From NCBI GenBank assembly GCA_017617235.1, contig JAFZWQ010000041.1:20144-84143 (forward strand): a DNA stretch of 64,000 nt. The letters run 5' to 3'. Position numbers and translations under genes: made by a program. Shown here one piece after another: positions 10,090-17,490 of the stretch. Source of the DNA: Bacteroidaceae bacterium. GTDB taxonomy: Bacteria; Bacteroidota; Bacteroidia; Bacteroidales; Bacteroidaceae. The notes below the pieces were generated by a model. It was not told the DNA's origin and did no database searches. It saw only the letters and a program-made list of their open reading frames with translations. How positions within the stretch are numbered: position 1 is the stretch's first letter; each line of letters opens with the position of its first letter.

Positions 10090-13034
10090 CTCTTACGCTT
10101 GATTGGGTTAGGATTTGTCGGATTCAATGGATTGGCATCCACGATAGCCTTGACCTTGTTGTATTCATTCAGAGAATAGAGACTGCCGCTGGGACGAGTC
10201 TTTGCATCGGCCTTGAAGGGCATCAAAGGTGCGTCTATCTGATGGATGACTGCGAACGAAGACGAGTAGATACGTGAACAATCCTGCAACGACGCTTCGT
10301 TGAAGAAGTACTGACGTGTGAGAATGTTGCAGAGATTATTATCAACTGTACGAACGTTTCCTGCGGCATCCTTTACGGTCAGGTTTCCACCTTGACTATA
10401 AGACACGGTGATTTTCACGAAACGATTGGTAAGGGTGTCGATACATGCACTCTCGAATACGTCATCGTTGTGGTTCTCTCCTTCTACATATACCGAGTTG
10501 TCCTGGATGTGATAGCTGACAAAATTGGAAATCACATTCTTCATCACCTGTATCTGTGCCGTCAGATAGTCGTAGTCCTCTTTATCTTCTTCGGGATCCA
10601 TGACCGTCAGACAAGCAGATGCAGCATCGATTTCCTCCCAGGTGGGAAGCATCAGCGTATCAGCGGGATTTGTGCTCTGGGATACGTTTTCATAGAAGTA
10701 TTTGTCTATGGAAGCATTCGTGGGCACATAGATAGAATAATGATAGTTGTTGAGAGCGGTGATAGCCCTGTCCATTGTTGCGTGTGAAGCACCATCATTT
10801 CTCTTTACGAAATCCATGTTGGACAACAGTTTGGCAAATGACCCGAACTCGTTTTCGCGCAACGTGTCCGTGATAGCAGCATAGGGACTTACGAATGTAC
10901 TCATCAATGGTTCATCATCGATGATATAACTACGTCCATTACCTTCGGTACTCTTGTCAAAAATCTCTGTCACGGGGATAAAGTAGCCTCGCTCGTATTG
11001 GAATGAGCCTGCTACGCCCGTAACCTGTGTGCCGTTCCACTCAACAATAACAGGTCCACCATTCTTTGCGGTATAGAACTTCTGTCCGGGGATAAACAGC
11101 GTAGTGCACAGCGAACTATTCAGGATATCGGCAAAATGGTTGAAGACATCACCATTACGCGAGAAGTCCTTGGTCAGCGTAATGTTACTACTGCTGCGGT
11201 CTGCAATCTTACCACGTCCTTTCTCGTCGAGTGTGGTCCAATCAACCAGGTAGGGGAATGCAGAGATGGTCTTTCCATCCAGATAGAACTTATAGGCCAC
11301 CGCATTAGAGGTTTGATCTGTAGTTACACGCTTGTATGACACTGGGTCGTAATAGGTCTGCAGGGCACGGTCGGTAGGAATAATGAAACTGTATTTCGAA
11401 CCGTTGGCATTGTTCTTGCCACCCATATTATTGAGGTAAGCATAGAAACCTTCACCACCACTCTTCTTACTGTCCATATCCACAACGCTGTAAACACACT
11501 TGATATCGTCGTTAGCGCGGATAACACAAGGATAGTACACGCTGACATATTCGGGTGCCACAAAGACCTTGTTTGTCTTATAAATGAGACCATTACATGC
11601 CCACAACACCTCGTCTACATCAGTTTTCTGAATGCCCATCGATTCGCCAGCGGTATTATTTATGTTCGAAAACATGCTGGGAATAGATGCCTTAAGACTG
11701 GTGAGCTGTGTATTTCGGAGCAAAGGCAGAACCACCTCGTCCGGAGCATTGTCCCATGCTGTTGCACCTGGACCTGCCGTTCCGAAACGTTCCTTCAGGT
11801 CAGAGCCGTCAGTCTCCAGATAATCGAGCATTGCCTGGTCGGTGGGAACAAGCATTACACCAGCATTGTGCTGGTAGGTAATGGTGTTGTTGGCACTGGG
11901 CAACGTGTATCGGTTCCATCCCGGGTCGAAACGCAATGTTGTGGTCACCGTGGGTTGGTTATTTGCCCAATAACCATCAGTTTTACGAAAATCGTGGCTT
12001 TCCTGGTCATTGAAATAACGCTTCACAAAGACACTGTCTTCGCCACCATATTGACGCTGATACTCTGTACTTACCGTAGCATCATAAGCAGGATAGCTAA
12101 AACGATTGAGCAGGCGCTTGTAAATGCTGAACGAAGGCTCAGTATCGATAATACGTGCCATGTTGTCCAGTGGCAAAGCCACATCCTCGAGGATATGGAT
12201 ATAACCATTCTGGCAAGTGATGTCCTGCATTCTCTGTTCTGGTTTCGTCCCCTCGTCCTCGCGAATGACCTTGCCATTAATAAAGGCACCTACATTACTC
12301 TTAATCTCGCCATTTGTCAGGAATGAGACATCGTCACTCGTAATGCCGTTGTACTGCATAAACTTGGGCATGAAATGAATCATGGGTGCAACGCCATCGT
12401 CCTGCAAAACAAGAGCCTTAGTCTTGCCACGCAACTTTTTCCAATAGTCCACCTGATTACCGGCTGTATCCAGACGTACGGGATTCAGTTCAGGGAAACT
12501 GGAAGCAAGGACAACGGGCACCGAATCCATCAGGTCGACAGAACTTGAGCGACGCATACAAGCTCCCTCTTGCGGTTCATCATTAGCACTTGCAGATGGA
12601 ACGTTTCCAAGCAGTTCCACCAGATAAGCACTGTTAATCATGTTGGCCTTGAAGATGAGCTTCTTCTGTGCATTTGTCATATCCTCTAAGGATGTAACAC
12701 CCCAGGGATTGTTTGCATAGAAGCGCTGCCATGCCGCATCATCGGCTGCAAACAGCGTTTTGCTACCTGTTTTCTTCAGCACCGAAGCATAGTCCTCGTC
12801 CTGAGCATTGATTAACTTCAATGTCTCCGTGAAATTACCACGATGTTCCAGTTCTTCATAAATGCTCTCTCCCAGATACGAGGGTTGTCCTGTTAACAAA
12901 TCGTCGCTACAAGACGTGGTTAATCCGCCTAGGAGAAAAGCAGCACAGACAGGAATCACGGCATAGGTAATTCTTGCTCCGTCAGCTACGCAAGCGGCAA
13001 GCCGTTTACTTCGCTTTAGAATACTGTTTTCCAT
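10086..13034 (-). CDS. Large fasciclin (FAS1)-type multi-domain lipoprotein, 982 aa
   Basis: First gene of the operon. The lipobox is LTTSC (Cys42), with an unusually long n-region before it. That n-region (KRLAACVADGAR) is encoded by DNA sharing GCTACGCAAGCG with the repeat-derived insert in the RND adaptor at about 27.9 kb. At least two FAS1-like units follow in the first half: 'FTETLKLINAQDEDYASVL' with 'TLFAADDAAWQRFYANNP' (about 70-105), and 'YQHNAGVMLVPTDQAMLDYL' (about 385-405). Another is seen at about 545-580 ('KYSFIIPTDRALQTYYD') and one at about 765 ('YSIYVPTNASIDKYFYE'). Three or four tandem FAS1-type modules on a surface lipoprotein suggest an adhesive or capture role. It overlaps susC by 4 bp. 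Confidence 0.82.
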   Translation of the reverse strand: MENSILKRSKRLAACVADGARITYAVIPVCAAFLLGGLTTSCSDDLLTGQPSYLGESIYEELEHRGNFTETLKLINAQDEDYASVLKKTGSKTLFAADDAAWQRFYANNPWGVTSLEDMTNAQKKLIFKANMINSAYLVELLGNVPSASANDEPQEGACMRRSSSVDLMDSVPVVLASSFPELNPVRLDTAGNQVDYWKKLRGKTKALVLQDDGVAPMIHFMPKFMQYNGITSDDVSFLTNGEIKSNVGAFINGKVIREDEGTKPEQRMQDITCQNGYIHILEDVALPLDNMARIIDTEPSFSIYKRLLNRFSYPAYDATVSTEYQRQYGGEDSVFVKRYFNDQESHDFRKTDGYWANNQPTVTTTLRFDPGWNRYTLPSANNTITYQHNAGVMLVPTDQAMLDYLETDGSDLKERFGTAGPGATAWDNAPDEVVLPLLRNTQLTSLKASIPSMFSNINNTAGESMGIQKTDVDEVLWACNGLIYKTNKVFVAPEYVSVYYPCVIRANDDIKCVYSVVDMDSKKSGGEGFYAYLNNMGGKNNANGSKYSFIIPTDRALQTYYDPVSYKRVTTDQTSNAVAYKFYLDGKTISAFPYLVDWTTLDEKGRGKIADRSSSNITLTKDFSRNGDVFNHFADILNSSLCTTLFIPGQKFYTAKNGGPVIVEWNGTQVTGVAGSFQYERGYFIPVTEIFDKSTEGNGRSYIIDDEPLMSTFVSPYAAITDTLRENEFGSFAKLLSNMDFVKRNDGASHATMDRAITALNNYHYSIYVPTNASIDKYFYENVSQSTNPADTLMLPTWEEIDAASACLTVMDPEEDKEDYDYLTAQIQVMKNVISNFVSYHIQDNSVYVEGENHNDDVFESACIDTLTNRFVKITVSYSQGGNLTVKDAAGNVRTVDNNLCNILTRQYFFNEASLQDCSRIYSSSFAVIHQIDAPLMPFKADAKTRPSGSLYSLNEYNKVKAIVDANPLNPTNPNPIKRKR

Positions 13035-13163
13035 GTTTATTTTTGTTAGTTTTTATTGTTTTCACACAAAATAAGGGCAAAGAATACCCTTAATTTTCCC
13101 CAAATTTACTAAATCCGAGCGAAACGGCAAAAGGTTTCTTAACTTTTTTTGTAAAAAAGAATT

Positions 13164-13190
13164 AAAGCCAGACGATGAAAATCTGGCTTT
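13164..13190 (-). terminator. Terminator after panB
   Basis: AAAGCCAGA and TCTGGCTTT form a perfect 9-bp stem around a 9-nt loop. On the minus strand the stem is followed by a T-rich run. It sits just past the panB stop and upstream of the fasciclin/SusC operon, so it separates the two units. Confidence 0.8.
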
Positions 13191-13214
13191 TTATAAGGAA
13201 ATATTTTAACAGAA

Positions 13215-14033
13215 TCAGTATTTCTCTTCTTCGTTGGGGAAATCGCCCGACTTAACATCCGTAACGTACTGTCCTATCGCATCCGTCATTACGGCATTCA
13301 AATCGGCATAGCGACGCAGGAATTTGGGCGAAAAGCCTTTGTTCATACCTAACATATCGTGCAGCACCAGCACCTGTCCGTCGGCTGGTCCACCGCCAAT
13401 TCCGATGATGGGGGTATCCACTTCACGACACACGCGCTCTGTCAGCGCAGCAGGAATCTTCTCCAGTACAATGGCAAAGCAACCGGCATCAGACAACAGA
13501 TGAGCATCGTGCACCAGTTTTTCTGCCTCTGCCTCCTCACGGGCACGCACTGCGTACGTTCCAAATTTATTGATACTTTGGGGCGTCAGACCCAGATGTC
13601 CGCATACAGGAATTCCTGCAGCCAATATGCGCTTGACGGTTTCTATGATTTCTTCGCCACCCTCCAGTTTCAGCGCATCGCAGTGCGCCTCCTTCATAAT
13701 GCGGATAGCATTCTGAACGCCTTCGGTAGCATTTACCTGATACGAGCCAAAAGGCATGTCGCACACCACTAAAGCACGCTGTACGCCACGCACCACACTC
13801 TTTGCATGATAAATCATCTGATCCACCGTAATGGGCAACGTGGTCAAATTACCTGCCATTACGTTCGAAGCCGAGTCTCCGACCAGAATCACATCCACAC
13901 CAGCCCCGTCAACGATACGAGCCATGGTGAAATCATACGCCGTCAGCATGGCAATTTTCTTTCCCTGCTGCTTCATTTCCATAAGGCGATGGGTCGTCAC
14001 CTTACGTGTATCTTCTACTAAATATCCTGCCAT
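13215..14033 (-). CDS. panB: 3-methyl-2-oxobutanoate hydroxymethyltransferase
   Basis: The enzyme adds a hydroxymethyl group from methylene-THF to alpha-ketoisovalerate, giving ketopantoate, the first committed step to pantothenate and CoA. At 272 aa it has the usual length. Family signatures are clear: [22 protein letters not shown], the metal and substrate segment '[16 protein letters not shown]' (about 40-55), '[11 protein letters not shown]' (about 90-100), 'ALKLEGGEE', '[11 protein letters not shown]' and '[18 protein letters not shown]'. It is a soluble TIM-barrel decamer in known relatives. It stands alone, with its own promoter box (TACCTTTG, read on the minus strand, at 14063-14070) and terminator (13164-13190). 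Confidence 0.97.
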   Translation of the reverse strand: MAGYLVEDTRKVTTHRLMEMKQQGKKIAMLTAYDFTMARIVDGAGVDVILVGDSASNVMAGNLTTLPITVDQMIYHAKSVVRGVQRALVVCDMPFGSYQVNATEGVQNAIRIMKEAHCDALKLEGGEEIIETVKRILAAGIPVCGHLGLTPQSINKFGTYAVRAREEAEAEKLVHDAHLLSDAGCFAIVLEKIPAALTERVCREVDTPIIGIGGGPADGQVLVLHDMLGMNKGFSPKFLRRYADLNAVMTDAIGQYVTDVKSGDFPNEEEKY

Positions 14034-14062
14034 TGATTAAAGTTCCAAGTTCAAAATTGTCG

Positions 14063-14121
14063 CAAAGGTACAAAAAACTTTCAACTTTCAACTTTCATCT
14101 ATCAACTTTTTTATATCTTTG
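14063..14121. promoter_or_regulatory. Divergent panB / addA promoter region
   Basis: Two Bacteroidetes-type -7 boxes face away from each other: TACCTTTG on the minus strand (14063-14070) for panB, and TATCTTTG on the plus strand (14114-14121) for addA. The addA box ends 5 bp before the ATG, implying an almost leaderless mRNA unless another promoter is used. The DNA between them is a TTCAACT-type short tandem repeat. Confidence 0.65.
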
Positions 14122-14126
14122 CGTCT

Positions 14127-17100
14127 ATGGAGCCTCGATTCTTACTATTTAAAGCATCAGCAGGCAGCGGAAAAACCTATAATCTGGCCATTCAGTACAT
14201 CGCGCTGCTACTCGCCAAAGGCGAACACGAATTTCGACACACGTTGGCAGTCACCTTCACCAACAAGGCAACTGCCGAAATGAAAGACCGCATCCTTCAG
14301 TTCCTCTACGACATGTGGAAAGGAATGCCCAAAAGCGAGGAGAAGGTTGCGGACACCCAAAAAGTGCTGGAAAAATTGCATCAGAAGAAGATGACGGACG
14401 AGGAAGTTCGTCAGCATTGCCACTATGCTCTCAGCGCCATCTTACACGACTACAGCAGATTCTACGTTTCCACTATCGATGCTTTCTTCCAAGGGGTGCT
14501 TCGCAGCATGGCACACGAGCTGGGACTAACCGCCCGACTGCAAGTCGATATTGACGACAAGACCATCATCGAGTTGGCTGTCGAGAACCTGATCGACGAC
14601 CTACGGAACGACAATCGCGATGTATTGCCCTGGCTCAGCAGTTACATCGAACAGCAAATGATGGAGAACAAGCCATGGGATGTGCGGCAAGAATTGAAAA
14701 AGATGGCTCGAATGCTCTTCCAAGAGGAATACCTGAAGCGTTCACTTAACGACGAGAACCGACCTTTTAACATTGAAAATATCGGACATTTTCGCAAATT
14801 GTTACAATCCGAACGAGAGAACCTCATCATCCCCGTTCAGCGCGAAGCCGACAAATTCGAAGACATCTTGCACAACACGGGAGGCGACTACGAGGAGCTC
14901 CTTAATTACAGTTCCGACATTCAACACTATGTTAGCTACATGAAGGCGGGTAATATGGAGGCGAGTTACGGGAAGCGACTACAAGATTTGACAGCCGATT
15001 CTGTTAAGATGCTGAAGGCCCCGTTGCGCAAGGACACATCGCTCCACCCCATTGCCCAGCAATTGGCAGCACAGCTCAACATCATCCACCAGCAACAAGA
15101 ACTGGCCGCACGACGCATCGGCAGCATCGACCTGGCTCTGGCCAACCTGACACCCATGGGACTGTTTGGAGCCATAGACAACGAGATTAGCCGTTTGTCG
15201 AACGAGCGCAACCGTTTCATGCTGGCCCACACCCCTATCATGCTACGTCGGATGATTCAGGGCGAGGATGCCTCGTTCGTATTCGAGCGAATCGGCACTC
15301 AGTACAACAACATCATGATTGACGAATTCCAGGATACCAGCCGCCTGCAATGGGAGAATTTCCGCACCCTGCTCATCGACAATCTGGCTTCTGGCGGGTT
15401 CAGCATGATTGTGGGCGACATCAAGCAAAGTATCTATCGTTGGCGCAATGGCGACTGGCACATCCTTCACGAACTGGACTTGCACGGACACAACGGCATA
15501 CCCGTTATCCACAATCCGCTGGACAAGAACTTCCGGAGTTTGGGAAACATCGTCAACTTCAACAACTGGCTGTTCCCCCTAGCCGCGAAGGCGCTGGACA
15601 AGCTCGCCGGAGAGGAGAGCCATCACCTATCGGACCTTTATTCCGACAAAGGGCAAATCGTCACTAAAGATAAGGACAGCGGGTACGTGCGTATACAAAT
15701 CTGTCACAGCACGGAAAAAGCCGTTGCAGCGGCCTGGGAGGAAAACATGCTGGCCGACCTTTGTCAGCAAGTAGAGCTACTGAAGGCAGGCGGAGTTGCA
15801 TACAAGGATATGACCATTCTGCTGCGAAAGAACCGCTATATCCAACCCACCATTGCCTATTTTGCCGAACATCTGCCCCATGTGCGCTTGGTCAGCAATG
15901 AGGCCTTCCTGCTGGGTTCTTCCATCGCCGTAAAGATGATTGTATGTGCCCTGCAAGTTGTTGACGATATCGAACGCGACCCTGTGGCACTATACTATCT
16001 GGCCGACCAATATCGCCAACACGTCTGCAAACAAACAGGCATAATCCCTGCCGGCATCCAAGAAGACTACCTGAAGCTATTGCCCGACAGCTTTACGGAA
16101 AACCTCAACGAACTGCGCTGTCTGCCACTCTACGAGTTATGTGAAAAGATTTACCGCTTACTCGACCTCGACAAAATTGCCGACAGGCAGGATGCATTCC
16201 TGTTCACCTTCTTCGACGAACTGTCTGCCTATCTGCGCGAGAATCCGTCAGACATTCCTACCTTCATTCAATATTGGAACGAAAAGATGCAGACAACGCC
16301 CATCCCCAACGGCGAGGTCGATGGCATACGCATCTACACCATCCACAAGTCGAAAGGGTTGGCCTTCCACACGGTGCTGATGCCCTATGCCGACTGGGAC
16401 ATCGAAAGGGATATGGCAAGCGACCTGTATTGGTGCAAGCCACATGAAGCGCCCCTCAACGAGATGGGGTCGTTGCCCATCCGATTCACGTCAAAGAAAA
16501 TCAAGGGAACGGCCTTCGAGCAAAACTACAAGGACGAACACATCAACAGACGGGCCGATGAACTGAACACCCTGTACGTCGCCTTCACCCGTGCCAAGGA
16601 AAACCTGCTGGTATGGGGATTGAGCAAGAGCAATATGGATTGCGAGAAGCAAGACGAGAACATTGCCGACCTGCTCTACAAAATACTGAAAGGTGAGGCC
16701 CCCGCCGAGGAAGAACTTTTCACCTACGAACCCTATGGGGCCTATAAGGCCCATGAGCCACATGAGGCCCATGAAGCCAATGAGCCCTATAAGCAAGTAA
16801 CCATGTGCTCCTACGAGGGCAACCTGCAATTCCGCCAAAGCGGACAGGCTACGGAGTTCATCAAACAGGCAGGCGAGGAGGCCATCGACACCCAGACACT
16901 TTCCTACATCGAACAGGGCAAACTGCTGCACTATGTTTTCAGTCAGATAGAGACTGCACAGGACATAGAACGCATTACCAACCAATTTGCCCAACAAGGG
17001 ATATTGCAGTCAGCCAAACAACTGCAGCAGGTCCGCGACCTGGCCGCTCGCGGTCTTCGCAACACACGGGTTCAGGATTGGTTCTCGGGCCGCTACCAGC

Positions 17101-17378
17101 TATTCAATGAGTGCAACATCCTCATACCCGACCCCGAAAACCCAGGAAAGCTGCTGAAGAAACGCCCCGACCGTGTAATGATGTCCGAAGAAAGAATCAT
17201 CGTGGTGGACTTCAAGTTCGGAAAGCCCAACGAGGATTACCACGAACAAGTGAGAGAATACATGCGGATTCTGCAGAGCATGTATCCCACCAAGCAGGTC
17301 GAAGGTTGGCTGTGGTATGTCTATAGTAATAAGATAGAGGCGACCCCTCCCCCAACCCCTCCCGAGGGCGGGGGGTGA
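14127..17378 (+). CDS. addA: AddA/RecB-like helicase-nuclease (UvrD superfamily I helicase)
   Basis: This is the helicase-nuclease subunit that processes double-strand DNA ends for RecA loading. The 1083-aa product has the superfamily 1 motifs in order: Walker A ASAGSGKT (10-17), motif Ia TFTNKATAEMKDR (about 48-60), 'STIDAFFQGVLR', Walker B 'IMIDEFQDTSR' (about 395-405), motif III 'GDIKQSIYRWRNGD', 'TIHKSKGLAFHTV' (about 735) and motif VI 'LYVAFTRAKENLLVWG' (about 812-827). A C-terminal PD-(D/E)XK nuclease domain follows with 'IVVDFKFGK' at about 1023-1031. Residues about 868-890 are encoded by a 9-bp-unit repeat array (16729-16797) and look like an inserted charged linker. The last residues (TPPPTPPEGGG) come from a REP-like palindrome. 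addB follows after 49 bp. Confidence 0.9.
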   Translation: MEPRFLLFKASAGSGKTYNLAIQYIALLLAKGEHEFRHTLAVTFTNKATAEMKDRILQFLYDMWKGMPKSEEKVADTQKVLEKLHQKKMTDEEVRQHCHYALSAILHDYSRFYVSTIDAFFQGVLRSMAHELGLTARLQVDIDDKTIIELAVENLIDDLRNDNRDVLPWLSSYIEQQMMENKPWDVRQELKKMARMLFQEEYLKRSLNDENRPFNIENIGHFRKLLQSERENLIIPVQREADKFEDILHNTGGDYEELLNYSSDIQHYVSYMKAGNMEASYGKRLQDLTADSVKMLKAPLRKDTSLHPIAQQLAAQLNIIHQQQELAARRIGSIDLALANLTPMGLFGAIDNEISRLSNERNRFMLAHTPIMLRRMIQGEDASFVFERIGTQYNNIMIDEFQDTSRLQWENFRTLLIDNLASGGFSMIVGDIKQSIYRWRNGDWHILHELDLHGHNGIPVIHNPLDKNFRSLGNIVNFNNWLFPLAAKALDKLAGEESHHLSDLYSDKGQIVTKDKDSGYVRIQICHSTEKAVAAAWEENMLADLCQQVELLKAGGVAYKDMTILLRKNRYIQPTIAYFAEHLPHVRLVSNEAFLLGSSIAVKMIVCALQVVDDIERDPVALYYLADQYRQHVCKQTGIIPAGIQEDYLKLLPDSFTENLNELRCLPLYELCEKIYRLLDLDKIADRQDAFLFTFFDELSAYLRENPSDIPTFIQYWNEKMQTTPIPNGEVDGIRIYTIHKSKGLAFHTVLMPYADWDIERDMASDLYWCKPHEAPLNEMGSLPIRFTSKKIKGTAFEQNYKDEHINRRADELNTLYVAFTRAKENLLVWGLSKSNMDCEKQDENIADLLYKILKGEAPAEEELFTYEPYGAYKAHEPHEAHEANEPYKQVTMCSYEGNLQFRQSGQATEFIKQAGEEAIDTQTLSYIEQGKLLHYVFSQIETAQDIERITNQFAQQGILQSAKQLQQVRDLAARGLRNTRVQDWFSGRYQLFNECNILIPDPENPGKLLKKRPDRVMMSEERIIVVDFKFGKPNEDYHEQVREYMRILQSMYPTKQVEGWLWYVYSNKIEATPPPTPPEGGG
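16729..16797. repeat. 9-bp-unit repeat array A1 inside addA
   Basis: About seven imperfect copies of a 9-bp unit (consensus GCCCATGAG or GCCTATAAG) lie in frame. They encode YKAHEPHEAHEANEPYK-type sequence between the last helicase motif and the nuclease domain. The same unit occurs at 49471-49540, 62719-62769 and 63781-63860. Because 9 bp is three codons, copy-number changes preserve frame. Confidence 0.85.
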
Positions 17379-17490
17379 TTAGGTTAATGGCTTAGAGGCT
17401 TAGTAGGTTAGTAGATTATAGAGAGATATGAACATAAGAAAAGCGGATAATGATAACGCCCTCCCCTCGGGGAGGGATAGGGGTAGGGGT
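17344..17490. repeat. REP-like inverted pair B1/B2 at the addA-addB junction
   Basis: B1 (17344-17377, ending CCCGAGGGCGGGGGG) and B2 (17459-17490) are inverted copies of one GC-rich element. B2 contains the perfect hairpin CCCTCCCCTCGGGGAGGG (17459-17476), identical to the 18-mer at 40876-40893. B1 encodes the last residues of AddA; B2 encodes residues about 11-21 of AddB. The 80 bp between them holds a TTAGAGGCTTAGTAGGTTAG-type simple repeat and the addB start. Confidence 0.85.

Noticed and set aside
13035-13163. Possible promoter of the fasciclin/SusC operon
   Set aside because: TATTCTTTG near 13090 on the minus strand is close to the -7 consensus, but the inner spacing is off by one and no -33 element is clear, so I did not list it.
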